This document shows, one piece after another, positions 35,950-49,395 of a stretch of 64,000 nt of DNA. The DNA comes from Mycolicibacterium duvalii (lineage in GTDB: Bacteria > Actinomycetota > Actinomycetes > Mycobacteriales > Mycobacteriaceae): NCBI RefSeq assembly GCF_010726645.1, contig NZ_AP022563.1, forward strand, positions 992,001-1,056,000, in the 5' to 3' direction. Position numbers and translations under genes: made by a program. Position 1 is the stretch's first letter; the number at the start of each line of letters is the position of its first letter. Under the pieces are notes generated by a model. It did not search any database and was not told the origin of the DNA. It was given only the letters and a program-made list of their open reading frames with translations.

Positions 35950-36717
35950 GTGACCCGCACCGATGCCGAGCTGGCTGCCGAGGTGGCCGCCGAGGCCGGT
36001 GAGCTGCTGCTGGCGATGCGCGAGCAGATCGGCTACTGGGATCCCTACGACCTCGGCGACGCCGGCGACCGGCGCGCCAACACGCTGATTCTGGACCGGT
36101 TGCGCCGCGACCGGCCCGACGACGCCGTGCTCTCCGAGGAGGCCGCCGACGATTTGTCGCGCGTCGACGCCGACCGCGTCTGGATCGTCGATCCCGTCGA
36201 CGGCACCTATGAGTACTCGATGCCCGGGCGGGCCGACTGGGCGGTACACATCGCGCTCTGGCAACGCGGGCCGCACGGCGGCGCGATCACCGACGCGGCG
36301 GTGGCGCTGCCGGCGCGCGGCGAGGTCTACCGCACCGACACGGTGGCCGGACCGCCGCCGCGCGCAGACGGACCGATCCGCATCACCGCCAGTGCCAGCA
36401 GGCCACCGGCTGTGCTGTGGTATCTGCGCGACCATCTCGACATCCAGCTGGTGCGCATCGGGTCGGCGGGGGCCAAGGCGATGGCCGTGGTGCGCGGGGA
36501 CGTGGATGCCTACATCCACGCCGGCGGACAGTGGGAGTGGGACTCGGCCGCACCGGCGGGCGTGCTGTGGGCCGCCGGGATGCACGCCTCGCGCATCGAC
36601 GGGTCACCGTTGGTGTACAACCGCCGGGACCCGTACCTGCCGGATCTGCTCATGTGCCGGCCGGAGCTGGCGCCGGTGCTGCTCGAGGCGATCTGGTCGG
36701 CCTACCGCAACCGCTGA
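35950..36717 (+). CDS. cysQ: 3'-phosphoadenosine-5'-phosphate phosphatase CysQ
   Basis: CysQ removes the 3' phosphate from PAP (and PAPS), regulating sulfate assimilation. It also acts on fructose-1,6-bisphosphate and inositol phosphate in M. tuberculosis. The 255-residue inositol-monophosphatase fold has the metal motifs [24 protein letters not shown] and [19 protein letters not shown] start. It stands just before mshC, as in M. tuberculosis, tying sulfur metabolism to mycothiol synthesis. Confidence 0.93.
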   Translation: MTRTDAELAAEVAAEAGELLLAMREQIGYWDPYDLGDAGDRRANTLILDRLRRDRPDDAVLSEEAADDLSRVDADRVWIVDPVDGTYEYSMPGRADWAVHIALWQRGPHGGAITDAAVALPARGEVYRTDTVAGPPPRADGPIRITASASRPPAVLWYLRDHLDIQLVRIGSAGAKAMAVVRGDVDAYIHAGGQWEWDSAAPAGVLWAAGMHASRIDGSPLVYNRRDPYLPDLLMCRPELAPVLLEAIWSAYRNR

Positions 36718-36773
36718 CCGCGTTCCACCCCGGGAATGAAACAGCCGTGCGCGGTGTCTCATTCTCCGATGTC

Positions 36774-36779
36774 TAGAGT
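36774..36779 (+). promoter_or_regulatory. -10 box TAGAGT before mshC
   Basis: TAGAGT is 7 bases upstream of the ATG at 36787, so the mshC mRNA may be leaderless. No RBS is evident in the short GTCGGGGGC stretch other than a G run. Confidence 0.4.
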
Positions 36780-36786
36780 CGGGGGC

Positions 36787-38037
36787 ATGCAATCGTGGTC
36801 GGCGCCGAGCGTTCCGGAGCTGCCTGGGCACGGTCCGCAGCTGCGGCTCTACGACAGCGCCGATCGGCAGGTCCGGCCCGTCGCCCCGGGCGCCACCGCC
36901 ACCATGTACGTCTGCGGGATCACGCCCTACGACGCGACCCACCTCGGTCACGCCGCCACCTATCTGACCTTCGACCTGGTACATCGGCTCTGGCTGGACG
37001 CCGGGCACCGGGTGCACTACGTGCAGAACATCACCGACGTCGACGACCCGCTGTTCGAAAGAGCGCAGCGCGACGGGGTCGACTGGCGTGCGCTCGCCGA
37101 CCGCGAGATCGACCTGTTCCGGGAGGACATGGCCGCCATGCGGGTGGTGCCGCCGCACGACTACGTCGCGGCCACCGAGGCCATCGCCGAGGTGATCGAA
37201 GTCGTCGAGAAGTTGCTGGCGGCGGGGGCGGCCTACGTCGTCGACGACCCGCAGTACCCCGACGTCTACTTCCGTGCCGACGCCACCGTGCAGTTCGGAT
37301 ACGAGTCCGGCTATGACCGCGACACCATGATGGCGCTGTTCGGCGAACGCGGCGGCGACCCCGAGCGCGCCGGCAAGACCGACCCGCTGGACGCGCTGCT
37401 GTGGCGGGCCGCGCGACCCGGCGAGCCCAGTTGGGCGTCGCCGTTCGGAGCGGGGCGCCCCGGCTGGCACGTCGAGTGCGCCGCGATCGCGCTCAGCCGC
37501 ATCGGCACCGGGCTGGACATCCAGGGCGGGGGCAGCGACCTGGTCTTCCCGCACCACGAGTTCTCCGCTGCCCACGCCGAATGTGTCACCGGCGAGCGAC
37601 GTTTCGCCCGGCACTACGTGCACGCCGGGATGATCGGCTGGGACGGTCACAAGATGTCGAAGAGCCGCGGAAACCTGGTGCTGGTCTCCGCGCTGCGCCG
37701 CGAGGGCGTCGACCCGGCCGCCGTGCGGCTGGGGCTGCTCGCGGGGCACTACCGGGAGGACCGGTTCTGGAGCACGCAGGTGCTCGACGAGGCCCATCAG
37801 CGGCTGCACCGCTGGCGCAGCGCCACCGCGCTGGCCGGCGCACCGGACGCCGGTGATGTGGTGGCCCGCGTCCGCCGTTACCTGGCCGACGACCTCGACA
37901 CCCCCAAAGCGCTTGCCGCGCTGGATGGTTGGGCTACCGACGCACTGTCCTACGGTGGGCACGACCCCGATGCAGGGCCGACGGTGGCCACCGCGATCGA
38001 CGCGCTGCTGGGGGTAGAGCTCTCACATGGCCGGTGA
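36787..38037 (+). CDS. mshC: Cysteine:1D-myo-inosityl 2-amino-2-deoxy-glucopyranoside ligase MshC
   Basis: MshC ligates cysteine to GlcN-Ins in mycothiol synthesis and descends from cysteinyl-tRNA synthetase. The 416-residue product keeps the class I synthetase motifs: [14 protein letters not shown] (HIGH-like), zinc ligands C43 in MYVCG, the cysteine in GWHVECAAI and the histidine in [12 protein letters not shown], and KMSKSRGN. It lacks the tRNA-binding C-terminal domain of CysS, as expected. Start ATG at 36787 (an upstream in-frame ATG at 36736 adds 17 residues but lacks support). Confidence 0.95.
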   Translation: MQSWSAPSVPELPGHGPQLRLYDSADRQVRPVAPGATATMYVCGITPYDATHLGHAATYLTFDLVHRLWLDAGHRVHYVQNITDVDDPLFERAQRDGVDWRALADREIDLFREDMAAMRVVPPHDYVAATEAIAEVIEVVEKLLAAGAAYVVDDPQYPDVYFRADATVQFGYESGYDRDTMMALFGERGGDPERAGKTDPLDALLWRAARPGEPSWASPFGAGRPGWHVECAAIALSRIGTGLDIQGGGSDLVFPHHEFSAAHAECVTGERRFARHYVHAGMIGWDGHKMSKSRGNLVLVSALRREGVDPAAVRLGLLAGHYREDRFWSTQVLDEAHQRLHRWRSATALAGAPDAGDVVARVRRYLADDLDTPKALAALDGWATDALSYGGHDPDAGPTVATAIDALLGVELSHGR

Positions 38038-39025
38038 CCTGCACGCCGACCTGGTGCTGTCCGGTGGCGGTGTCAAGGGCATCGCGCTGGTCGGTGCGGC
38101 CGCAGCGCTCGTCGAAGCCGGCTACGTTCCGCAGCGCATCTCCGGGACCTCCGCGGGAGCCCTCGTCGGCGCCGTGCTGGCGGCGGCGGCCCGCAGTGGC
38201 AATCTGTCGGCCGACCAACTCACCGAACTGGCCATGGGACTGGACTACCGGCAGTTCCTCGACCCCGGCCCGGTGGAGCGGGTGCCGGTGCTCGGGCCGG
38301 CCTGGGGCGTGCTGTCCGGCGGAGGCATCTACCGCGGCGACGCGCTGCGGGAATGGGTCGCCGACCAACTCGCCGCGTTCGGGGTCACCACGTTCGGTGA
38401 CCTGGCCCTCGACGACCCCGTGGTGCCGCCCGAACGGCGGTACCGGCTGGTGGTCACCGTCGCCGATGTGACGCTGGGACAACTGGTCCGGCTGCCCTGG
38501 GACTACCGACGGGTCTACGGGCTCGATCCGGACACCCAATCGGTCGCCGACGCGGTACGGGCCTCCACCGCGATCCCGTTCTTCTACCGTCCCGAAGAAT
38601 TGACCAGCGCCGACGGCCGTACCTCCCGGCTGGTGGACGGCGGGCTGCTGTCCAATTTCCCGATCGACTCACTGGACCGCACCGACGGGGTGCGTCCCCG
38701 CCGGCCGACCTTCGGCGTCACGCTGCTGCCCGACCTGCCGGCCGGCAACGCCGCGGTGATCCCGGCGCTGCACCCGCTGCACGTGCTCGGACCCACCCTG
38801 CTCGAACAGGTGGTGACCACCGTCCTGGTCGGCCGGGATCAGGCGCACCTGAACCAGCCGTGGGTCAGCGCCCGCACCGTGCGCATCGACACCAGCGAGG
38901 TCGGCGTGCTGGACTTCGACCTGTCCGAGCAGGGCAAACGCAGCCTCTATCAGAGCGGTCGGAGCGCCGCGCGGAACTTTCTGTCGACCTGGGACTGGGA
39001 GGACTATCTCGAGAGGTTCCGCTGA
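38027..39025 (+). CDS. Patatin-like phospholipase domain protein
   Basis: A 332-residue patatin-domain protein. The oxyanion loop [12 protein letters not shown] is at residues 12-23, the nucleophile S42 in GTSAG, and the catalytic Asp in [11 protein letters not shown]. Both dyad residues are therefore present, and phospholipase/acylhydrolase activity is plausible. No signal peptide. Actinobacterial members have no fixed substrate. The ATG overlaps the mshC end by 11 bases. Confidence 0.88.
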   Translation: MAGDLHADLVLSGGGVKGIALVGAAAALVEAGYVPQRISGTSAGALVGAVLAAAARSGNLSADQLTELAMGLDYRQFLDPGPVERVPVLGPAWGVLSGGGIYRGDALREWVADQLAAFGVTTFGDLALDDPVVPPERRYRLVVTVADVTLGQLVRLPWDYRRVYGLDPDTQSVADAVRASTAIPFFYRPEELTSADGRTSRLVDGGLLSNFPIDSLDRTDGVRPRRPTFGVTLLPDLPAGNAAVIPALHPLHVLGPTLLEQVVTTVLVGRDQAHLNQPWVSARTVRIDTSEVGVLDFDLSEQGKRSLYQSGRSAARNFLSTWDWEDYLERFR

Positions 39026-39045
39026 CGGCGGGCCATCGCCCGCCG

Positions 39046-39104
39046 AACTTGCGTAACCACACGGCGTCACGGAGCCCGAAATTCGCCACCCCGTTACGAA
39101 AATC
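39046..39104. repeat. Dispersed imperfect palindrome, copy 2
   Basis: It has the layout of the copy at 21143-21201: left arm with TTGCGTAAC-CACACGGCG (39046-39066), a 17-base spacer (39067-39083), and right arm CGCCACCCC-GTTACG (39084-39104). It also lies just past the 3' end of a plus-strand gene. The two copies share GCGTAAC, ACGGCG, CGCCAC and CCGTTACG at identical offsets. Confidence 0.7.
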
Positions 39105-39122
39105 GCGCGCCGAGTCGTCGCT

Positions 39123-39162
39123 GGTAGCCCTATCGCCGGCTTCGGCCTGATCGCGGGCTACC
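39123..39162. terminator. Hairpin between convergent patatin and PAC2 genes
   Basis: GGTAGCCC (39123-39130) and GGGCTACC (39155-39162) pair perfectly, extendable by two more pairs. The loop contains a second small hairpin GCCG-GCTT-CGGC. The stem covers the stop codon of the minus-strand PAC2 gene and lies after the patatin stop. A bidirectional terminator is plausible, although no U-tract follows, as is common in mycobacteria. Confidence 0.4.
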
Positions 39163-40036
39163 GGCCCCGTCTTCTCAGGTAGCGCTCGAACTCCGCCGCC
39201 AGCGCGTCCCCGTCGATCTTGCCCAGCGCCTCGTTGACGTCGATCTCCGCGTCGCCGCGTTCCTCCAAGGACTGCACGTACTCGGCGATCTCGTCGTCCT
39301 CGGCGGTCATCTCGCTGATCGCCTGCTCCCACTCCTCGGCCTGGGCGGGAAGGTCACCCAGCGGTACCTCGACGTCGAGAACGTCCTCGACGCGGCGCAG
39401 CAGTGCCACGGTGGCCTTCGGATTCGGCGGCTGCGACACGTAGTGCGGAACCGCCGCCCAGAACGTCACCGCCGGGATGCCGGCCTGCACACACGCGTCC
39501 TGGAACACCCCGGCGATGCCGGTGGGCCCCTCGTAGCGGGTCTCCTCTAGACCGAAGGTCTTGGCCGAGTCGGCGGAATACGCCGACCCCGACACCGGCA
39601 CCGGCCGGGTGTGCGGGGTATCGGCCAGCAGCGCGCCCAGGATGACCACGGTGCGCACGTTGAGCTTGTCGGCGATGGCCAGCAACTCCGCGCAGAACGT
39701 GCGCCAGCGCATGTTGGGTTCCACCCCGTGCATCAGCACGATGTCGCGGTCCGAGCCCGGTGGGCGGCAGTGCGCGACCCGCATGGATGGCCACACCAAC
39801 TCGCGGGTGACGCCGTCGACCTGACGGATGACCGGACGATTGACCTGGTAGTCGTAGTAGGACTCGTCGTCGATCTCCACGATCGTCTCGGCCTGCCAGG
39901 TGGCGTCCAGGTGCTCGAGCGCGTCGCTGGCGGCATCACCGGCGTCGTTCCAGCCCTCGAAAGCCGCCACGACGATGGTGTCGTGCAGATCGGGCAGGTC
40001 GGATCGCTTCGGACCACGGAAATCCGAGGGTGTCAC
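39158..40036 (-). CDS. PAC2 family protein (Rv2125-like)
   Basis: A 292-residue PAC2 (proteasome assembly chaperone 2-like) fold protein, the same length as I recall for M. tuberculosis Rv2125. Recognisable stretches are IVVAAFEGWNDAGDAASDAL, IVLMHGVEPNMRWRTFCAEL, VVILGALLADTPHTRPVPVSG and PAVTFWAAVPHYVSQPPNPKA. The C-terminus is acidic and helical. A role as chaperone in proteasome assembly is only inherited from the fold name. GTG at 40036 is the family-consistent start. It is divergent from metH. Confidence 0.88.
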   Translation of the reverse strand: MTPSDFRGPKRSDLPDLHDTIVVAAFEGWNDAGDAASDALEHLDATWQAETIVEIDDESYYDYQVNRPVIRQVDGVTRELVWPSMRVAHCRPPGSDRDIVLMHGVEPNMRWRTFCAELLAIADKLNVRTVVILGALLADTPHTRPVPVSGSAYSADSAKTFGLEETRYEGPTGIAGVFQDACVQAGIPAVTFWAAVPHYVSQPPNPKATVALLRRVEDVLDVEVPLGDLPAQAEEWEQAISEMTAEDDEIAEYVQSLEERGDAEIDVNEALGKIDGDALAAEFERYLRRRGR

Positions 40037-40171
40037 CAGGCCAGCGTAAGCCCTGCGAGGGTCCCGCGATGGGCATCGACCCGCGGCCGGGTTCGCGCGT
40101 ACGACTACCCTTGCCTCCAGACCGTTCGCCGCGGCCGGTTGGGCGTCCGGACGTCGATCGAGCGCTCGACG

Positions 40172-40177
40172 TAGACT
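40172..40177 (+). promoter_or_regulatory. Candidate -10 box upstream of metH
   Basis: TAGACT in the 228-base PAC2-metH gap predicts a start near 40184 and a leader of about 80 bases ending in AAGGAG (40254-40259) before the ATG. I looked for a cobalamin riboswitch in this leader and did not see the B12-box or its conserved core. Confidence 0.35.
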
Positions 40178-40264
40178 TTCCCCGTCGAGAGGCGTTGCAA
40201 CGGATCCGGGGGTCCGCCACGCTCGGCAGAGACAAGGACGCCTTCCGTTATGGAAGGAGCGCAC

Positions 40265-43999
<3,735 letters not shown>

Positions 44000-44001
44000 G
44001 C

Positions 44002-44694
44002 GTGCACGACGGGCTGCGGGCCGTCCTGTTCGATATGGACGGCACCCTGGTCGACTCCGAAAAACTGTGGGACATCTCGCTTCAGGCGCTCTACGAGTCC
44101 CTGGGCGGGGTCCTGACGCGGCAGCGGCGCATGTCGCTGGTCGGGTCCTCGGCCGAGGAGACCATCCACGCGGTCTACACCGATCTCGGACTCGAGCGCG
44201 ATCCGGTTGCCATGGCCGAGACGAACCGCCGGCTGCACGACTACACCGGGCAGCTGTTCGCGCGCGGACTGCCCTGGTGTCCCGGTGCGCAGGAGATGCT
44301 CGCCGCGATGGCTGCCGAGCGCATGGCGATGGCCCTGGTCACCAACACACAACGCGAGCTGACCGAGCGGGCGCTCGACTCGATTGGCCGTCACCACTTC
44401 TCGGTCACCGTCTGCGGCGACGAGGTGCCCAGCGGCAAACCTGCGCCCGATCCGTACCTGCGGGCCGCCGATCTGCTCGGGGTGGAACCCGCGCAGTGCT
44501 TGGCGATCGAGGACTCGGTCACCGGCGCCGCCGCCGCCGAAGCCGCCGGATGCGCGGTGCTGGTGGTGCCCAACGAACTTCCCGTACCCGGCGGGCCGCG
44601 CCGCCGTCATGCCGAGTCCCTGGCGGGTCTGGACACCGCCGCGCTGCGCCAGATCCACCTCGACATCGCCTCGGCGCAGCAGTTCACCGGATAG
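44002..44694 (+). CDS. HAD-superfamily hydrolase (phosphatase-like)
   Basis: A 230-residue HAD subfamily IA phosphohydrolase with cap. Nucleophile D11 and acid/base D13 lie in LFDMDGTLVDSE. Motif II is ALVTNTQRE, motif III lysine in VPSGKPAPDPYL, and motif IV IEDSVTGAAAAEAAGC. The sequence is beta-phosphoglucomutase/phosphatase-like, and the substrate is not predictable. GTG at 44002, 2 bases after the metH stop and preceded by GAGGA, so it is co-transcribed with metH. Confidence 0.88.
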   Translation: MHDGLRAVLFDMDGTLVDSEKLWDISLQALYESLGGVLTRQRRMSLVGSSAEETIHAVYTDLGLERDPVAMAETNRRLHDYTGQLFARGLPWCPGAQEMLAAMAAERMAMALVTNTQRELTERALDSIGRHHFSVTVCGDEVPSGKPAPDPYLRAADLLGVEPAQCLAIEDSVTGAAAAEAAGCAVLVVPNELPVPGGPRRRHAESLAGLDTAALRQIHLDIASAQQFTG

Positions 44695-44788
44695 CGGCTT
44701 GATCACCCGCACTTGCGGGAACCCTCCCGACCGCAGGGCCTGAGTGCTTGAATGTGACTCATATCACGCGACGGGGCGGAGGCAGCAG

Positions 44789-46255
44789 ATGGCCGGTCAA
44801 GGTGGTCCCGTCGGGGAATCGCCGGAGATCTTCGACGAGGATCAGGACTTCTCGTCGGGCAAAACCGCGGTGCGCATCGCATCGGTCGCTGCGCTCGGCG
44901 GCCTGCTGTTCGGCTACGACAGCGCGGTGATCAACGGCGCCGTCGACTCCATCCAGGAGGACTTCGGCATCGGCAACGCCGAGCTCGGGTTCGCCGTGGC
45001 GTCGGCGCTGCTCGGTGCCGCAGTCGGTGCGATGACGGCGGGACGCGTCGCCGACCGCATCGGGCGGATCGCGGTCATGAAGATCGCCGCGGTGCTGTTC
45101 TTCATCAGCGCCTTCGGCACCGGGTTCGCCCCCGACGTCTGGGCCATCGTGCTGTTCCGCATCGTCGGCGGAGTCGGGGTGGGGGTGGCCTCGGTGATCG
45201 CGCCGGCGTACATCGCCGAGACGTCACCACCGGGCATCCGCGGCCGACTCGGCTCGCTGCAACAGCTGGCTATCGTGTCGGGCATCTTCGCGTCCTTCGC
45301 CGTGAACTGGGTGCTGCAGTGGGCCGCGGGCGGCGCCAACCAGCCGCTGTGGCTGGGCATCGACGCCTGGCGCTGGATGTTCCTGGCGATGGCGGTGCCG
45401 GCAGTGGTGTACGGCGCGCTGGCCTACACCATCCCCGAGTCGCCGCGTTATCTCGTTGCCTCCCACAAGATCCCGGAGGCGCGGCGGGTGCTGACCAAGC
45501 TGCTCGGCCGGAAGAACCTGGAGATCACCATCACCCGCATCCGGGAGACCCTCGAACGCGAGGACAAGCCCTCGTGGCGGGATCTGCGCAAGCCCACCGG
45601 CGGGGTGTACGGCATCGTCTGGGTCGGTCTGGGGCTGTCGATCTTCCAGCAGTTCGTCGGCATCAACGTTATCTTCTACTACTCCAATGTGCTGTGGCAG
45701 GCCGTCGGGTTCAGTGCCGACGAGTCGGCCGTCTACACCGTGATCACCTCGGTGATCAACGTGCTGACCACCCTGATCGCGATTGCGCTGATCGACAAGA
45801 TCGGCCGCAAGCCGCTGCTGCTGATCGGGTCGAGCGGAATGGCGGTGACCCTGATCACGATGGCGGTCATCTTCGCCAACGCCACCATCGGACCGGACGG
45901 AAACCCCAGCCTGCCCGGGGCGTCCGGCGTGATCGCGCTGATCGCGGCCAACCTGTTCGTCGTCGCGTTCGGGATGTCGTGGGGACCGGTGGTGTGGGTG
46001 CTGCTGGGCGAGATGTTCCCCAACCGCATCCGCGCCGCGGCACTCGGCCTCGCCGCCGCTGGGCAATGGGCGGCCAACTGGCTGATCACTGTCACCTTCC
46101 CCGGCCTGCGTGAGCACCTCGGCCTGGCCTACGGCTTCTACGGCCTGTGCGCCGTGCTGTCCGGGCTGTTCGTCTGGCGCTGGGTCCGAGAGACCAAAGG
46201 CGTGTCGCTGGAGGACATGCACGGTGAGATCCTGCGCGAGGAAACCCGCGGCTGA
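44789..46255 (+). CDS. Sugar porter family MFS transporter
   Basis: A 488-residue twelve-helix MFS protein of the sugar porter (SP) family. Signatures include GGLLFGYDSAVINGA in helix 1, GRVADRIGRIAV, PESPRYLV after helix 6, QQFVGINVIFYYSNVLW in helix 7, and DKIGRKPLLLIG. It is probably a proton-coupled sugar importer. The sugar cannot be read. Start ATG at 44789 with GGAGG 6 bases upstream is preferred to the longer frame at 44744. Confidence 0.92.
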   Translation: MAGQGGPVGESPEIFDEDQDFSSGKTAVRIASVAALGGLLFGYDSAVINGAVDSIQEDFGIGNAELGFAVASALLGAAVGAMTAGRVADRIGRIAVMKIAAVLFFISAFGTGFAPDVWAIVLFRIVGGVGVGVASVIAPAYIAETSPPGIRGRLGSLQQLAIVSGIFASFAVNWVLQWAAGGANQPLWLGIDAWRWMFLAMAVPAVVYGALAYTIPESPRYLVASHKIPEARRVLTKLLGRKNLEITITRIRETLEREDKPSWRDLRKPTGGVYGIVWVGLGLSIFQQFVGINVIFYYSNVLWQAVGFSADESAVYTVITSVINVLTTLIAIALIDKIGRKPLLLIGSSGMAVTLITMAVIFANATIGPDGNPSLPGASGVIALIAANLFVVAFGMSWGPVVWVLLGEMFPNRIRAAALGLAAAGQWAANWLITVTFPGLREHLGLAYGFYGLCAVLSGLFVWRWVRETKGVSLEDMHGEILREETRG

Positions 46256-46273
46256 CGGCGTCGCAGTGGCTCT

Positions 46274-46555
46274 GTGAAACAATCGCCACCTGTGAAGACC
46301 TTCGATGCGCTGTTCGCCGAACTCAGCGAGCGCGCGCGCACCCGCCCCGCCGGAAGCGGCACCGTCGCCGCGCTGGACGGGGGCGTGCACGGCATCGGCA
46401 AGAAGATCCTGGAGGAGGCCGGCGAGGTGTGGCTGGCCGCCGAACACGAGAGCGATGCGGCACTCGCCGAGGAGATCAGCCAGCTGCTGTACTGGACGCA
46501 AGTGCTGATGCTGGCGCGTGGGCTGTCCCTCGACGATGTCTACGGGAAGCTGTGA
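46274..46555 (+). CDS. hisE: Phosphoribosyl-ATP pyrophosphatase HisE
   Basis: HisE hydrolyses phosphoribosyl-ATP to phosphoribosyl-AMP, the second step of histidine synthesis. The 93-residue product matches mycobacterial HisE in length and carries the all-alpha NTP-PPase motif [17 protein letters not shown], with acidic metal ligands, and [15 protein letters not shown] start at 46274. A second GTG at 46292 is possible. The stop is one base before the hisG ATG, forming a hisE-hisG pair. Confidence 0.95.
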   Translation: MKQSPPVKTFDALFAELSERARTRPAGSGTVAALDGGVHGIGKKILEEAGEVWLAAEHESDAALAEEISQLLYWTQVLMLARGLSLDDVYGKL

Positions 46556-46556
46556 C

Positions 46557-47405
46557 ATGCTGCGCGTCGCCGTCCCCAACAAGGGCACGCTCAGTGAGCC
46601 CGCGTCGGACATCCTGGCCGAGGCCGGCTACCGTCGCCGCACCGACTCCAAAGATCTGACCGTCGTCGACCCGGCCAACGGGGTCGAGTTCTTCTTCCTA
46701 CGTCCCAAAGACATCGCCATCTACGTCGGTTCCGGCCAGCTGGATTTCGGGATCACCGGTCGGGACTTGGCCCGGGAGTCCGACGCTCCGGTACGGGAGC
46801 GGCTGGCGTTGGGCTTCGGATCCTCGACGTTCCGCTACGCCGCCCCGTCCGGACGGGAGTGGACTGTCACCGATCTCGCCGGCAAGCGCATCGCCACGGC
46901 CTTTCCGAACCTTGTGCGGAAAGACCTCGCCGCCAAAGGAATCGACGCGACGGTGATCAGACTCGATGGTGCCGTGGAGATTTCGGTGCAGCTCGGTGTC
47001 GCTGACGCGATAGCCGACGTCGTCGGCTCGGGACGTACGCTGGGCCTGCACAGCCTGGTGGCCTTCGGGGAGCCGCTGTGTGATTCCGAGGCGGTGCTCA
47101 TCGAACAGGATGGCGCGCAGAACAATGCCGCTGCCCGCGACCAGCTGGCCGCGCGGGTGCAGGGGGTGGTGTTCGGTCAGAAATACCTGATGTTGGACTA
47201 CGACTGTCCCCGTACGGTTCTCGACAAGGCGATCGAAGTGACGCCCGGGCTCGAGTCTCCGACGATAGCGCCGCTGGCCGACGACAGGTGGGTGGCGGTG
47301 CGGGCACTGGTGCCCCGCCGCGAGGTGAACTCGATCATGGACGAGTTGGCCGCGATCGGGGCCAAGGCCATCCTGGCCACCGACATCCGGTTCTGTCGGT
47401 TCTAG
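46557..47405 (+). CDS. hisG: ATP phosphoribosyltransferase HisG (long form)
   Basis: HisG starts histidine synthesis by joining ATP and PRPP and is feedback-inhibited by histidine. The 282-residue long-form protein has [14 protein letters not shown] at the N-terminus, [16 protein letters not shown], the PRPP loop [16 protein letters not shown], and a C-terminal ACT-like regulatory domain (about residues 210-282) ending [16 protein letters not shown] at 46557, one base after the hisE stop. Confidence 0.96.
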   Translation: MLRVAVPNKGTLSEPASDILAEAGYRRRTDSKDLTVVDPANGVEFFFLRPKDIAIYVGSGQLDFGITGRDLARESDAPVRERLALGFGSSTFRYAAPSGREWTVTDLAGKRIATAFPNLVRKDLAAKGIDATVIRLDGAVEISVQLGVADAIADVVGSGRTLGLHSLVAFGEPLCDSEAVLIEQDGAQNNAAARDQLAARVQGVVFGQKYLMLDYDCPRTVLDKAIEVTPGLESPTIAPLADDRWVAVRALVPRREVNSIMDELAAIGAKAILATDIRFCRF

Positions 47406-47475
47406 ATCGACCGCCGCTCGCGGCGCCGGGAACCGTGTTAGCGTCCGGGGCATCATCTACGGCCCGGAGGTCCTC

Positions 47476-47958
47476 TTGACCCAGGTACTCGTTCTGATTC
47501 TGGCTCTACTCATCGGTGTGGTCGCCGGCGCGCGGGCGATGACCGCGCCGGCGGTGGTGGCGTGGGGGGCCCTGTTCGGCTGGATCGACATCGGCGACAA
47601 GTGGTCGGAGTGGATGGCCCATCCCATCACCGTCACGGTGTTGACCATCTTCGCTCTGGCCGAACTGGTCACCGACCAGTTGCCCAACACCCCGAGCCGT
47701 CGCGTGCCCGCGCAGTTCGTCGCCCGACTGGTCACCGGCGGCTTCTCCGGTGCGGTGATCGGCAGCGCGTTCTTCCACACCTTCATCGGCACCGGCGCCG
47801 GCATGGTCGGCGCGGTGCTGGGCACCCTGGCCGGCGCCGAGCTGCGCCGCAGACTGGCCGCGCGCAGGGACGGCAGGGACCGGCCGGGCGCGGTCGCCGA
47901 GGACGTCCTCGCCGTCGGCGGCGGTCTCCTCGTCGCCTTCCTGGTGAGTTTCGTCTAG
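47476..47958 (+). CDS. DUF4126 family membrane protein (Rv2120c-like)
   Basis: A 160-residue integral membrane protein with about four hydrophobic segments, beginning with an N-terminal helix (VLVLILALLIGVVAGARA) and containing ARAMTAPAVVAWGALFGW and FSGAVIGSAFFHTFIGTGAGM typical of DUF4126. Function unknown. TTG start at 47476 with GGAGG 5 bases upstream. It follows hisG as Rv2120c does in M. tuberculosis. Two bases separate it from the flavoprotein gene. Confidence 0.85.
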   Translation: MTQVLVLILALLIGVVAGARAMTAPAVVAWGALFGWIDIGDKWSEWMAHPITVTVLTIFALAELVTDQLPNTPSRRVPAQFVARLVTGGFSGAVIGSAFFHTFIGTGAGMVGAVLGTLAGAELRRRLAARRDGRDRPGAVAEDVLAVGGGLLVAFLVSFV

Positions 47959-47960
47959 CC

Positions 47961-49331
47961 ATGGCGCAGCATTTCGATGCCATCGTCGTCGGCGCCGGAC
48001 AGGCCGGGCCGCCACTGGCCGGGCGGTTGACCGCGGCCGGCCAGACCGTCGCGGTCATCGAGCGCAAACTCGTCGGCGGCACCTGCGTGAACTCCGGCTG
48101 CATCCCGACCAAGACGTTGATCGCCAGTGCGCACGCCGCCCACCTCGCGCGCCGCGGCGCCGAATTCGGTGTCGAGGCCGGGCCCGTGGCCGTCGACATG
48201 GCCGCGGTGAAGGCCCGCAAGGACCGGATCAGCGGAGGCGACCGCCTCGGGGTCGAGTCGTGGCTCGAGGAGATGGACGGCGCGACGCTGATCCGCGGCC
48301 ACGCCCGGTTCACCGACCCGCACACCCTGCGGGTCGGCGACGAGACGATCTCTGCCGACCGCATCTTCCTCAACGTCGGCGGGCGCGCGGTCGCTCCGGA
48401 CCTGCCCGGGCTCGACGACGTCGACTACCTGACCAACGTCAGCATCCTCGACCTCGACGTGGTGCCTGAACATCTGGTCATCGTCGGGGGCAGCTACATC
48501 GCGCTGGAATTCGCCCAGATGTACCGCCGGTTCGGCGCCGAGGTCACCGTCGTCGAGAAGGGGGCCCGGCTGGCCTCCCGGGAGGACCCGGACATCTCCG
48601 CGGCGATCCGCGACATCCTGAAAGCGGAGGGGATCCACATCGTCGTCGGCGCCGACGCCATCCGGATCACCAAACAGGACAACGGTTTCACCCTGTCGCC
48701 GAGCCGCAACGCCGACCCGGTCACCGGTACCCACCTGTTGGTGGCGGTGGGCCGGCGCCCCAACACCGACGACCTCGGCCTGGAGGCGGCCGGCGTCGAT
48801 ACCGACAGCCGTGGCTACATCGTCGTCGACGACGAACTGCGCACCAGCGTCGAGCACATCTGGGCGATGGGGGACTGCAACGGCCGCGGGGCGTTCACCC
48901 ACACGTCGTACAACGACTTCGAGATCGTCGCGGCCAACCTGCTCGACGCCGATGCGCGCCGGGTCAGTGACCGCATCACCACCTATGCGCTATACATCGA
49001 TCCGCCGCTGGGCCGCGCGGGCATGAGTGTCGACGAGGTGCGCCGGTCGGGTCGGCCCGCGATGGTGGCCACGCGGCCGATGACGCGCGTGGGCCGGGCG
49101 GTGGAGAAGGGCGAGACCCAGGGTTTCATGAAGGTCGTCGTCGACGCGGAGACCGAGCAGATCCTGGGCGCGGCGATCCTCGGCGTGGGCGGAGACGAGG
49201 TCATCCATACGGTGCTCGACGTGATGACCGCCGGCCTGCCCTACACCGCGATCTCACGGACCATGCACATCCATCCAACGGTCAGCGAACTGCTGCCCAC
49301 CCTGCTGCAGGACCTCAAGCCCCTCGAGTAG
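47961..49331 (+). CDS. FAD-dependent pyridine nucleotide-disulfide oxidoreductase (mercuric-reductase-like)
   Basis: A 456-residue class I flavin disulfide reductase. The FAD-binding VVGAGQAGPPLAGRL is N-terminal, the redox-active disulfide lies in GGTCVNSGCIPTKT (CVNSGC), the NAD(P)-binding VIVGGSYIALEFAQM is central, and the C-terminal His-Glu pair is in HIHPTVSELLP. It lacks the N-terminal HMA domain and the C-terminal vicinal cysteines of true MerA, so mercury reduction is not supported. A lipoamide-, mycothione- or other disulfide-type substrate is possible. It overlaps nothing and ends 64 bases before the TetR gene. Confidence 0.88.
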   Translation: MAQHFDAIVVGAGQAGPPLAGRLTAAGQTVAVIERKLVGGTCVNSGCIPTKTLIASAHAAHLARRGAEFGVEAGPVAVDMAAVKARKDRISGGDRLGVESWLEEMDGATLIRGHARFTDPHTLRVGDETISADRIFLNVGGRAVAPDLPGLDDVDYLTNVSILDLDVVPEHLVIVGGSYIALEFAQMYRRFGAEVTVVEKGARLASREDPDISAAIRDILKAEGIHIVVGADAIRITKQDNGFTLSPSRNADPVTGTHLLVAVGRRPNTDDLGLEAAGVDTDSRGYIVVDDELRTSVEHIWAMGDCNGRGAFTHTSYNDFEIVAANLLDADARRVSDRITTYALYIDPPLGRAGMSVDEVRRSGRPAMVATRPMTRVGRAVEKGETQGFMKVVVDAETEQILGAAILGVGGDEVIHTVLDVMTAGLPYTAISRTMHIHPTVSELLPTLLQDLKPLE

Positions 49332-49336
49332 CCCCC

Positions 49337-49378
49337 TTGACTGTGGTGCGCGTCACAGTAGTATGACCACTGGTCATA
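49337..49378 (+). promoter_or_regulatory. Promoter and palindromic operator of the TetR-R2lox operon
   Basis: A -35 TTGACT (49337-49342), 16-base spacer and -10 TAGTAT (49359-49364) predict transcription from about 49371. A perfect 17-base palindrome TATGACCA-C-TGGTCATA (49362-49378) overlaps the -10 and the start site. This is the classic position for autorepression by the TetR protein encoded 18 bases further on. Confidence 0.75.
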
Positions 49379-49395
49379 TCTATCTGGGAGGCGCA

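Noticed and set aside
40037..40264. Possible cobalamin riboswitch before metH
   Set aside because: The leader of about 80-220 bases does not show the B12-box or a matching core. metH in mycobacteria is not the usual riboswitch-controlled gene (metE is).
47961..49331. Mercuric reductase merA
   Set aside because: The HMA domain and C-terminal vicinal cysteines are absent. Only the shared disulfide reductase core is present.
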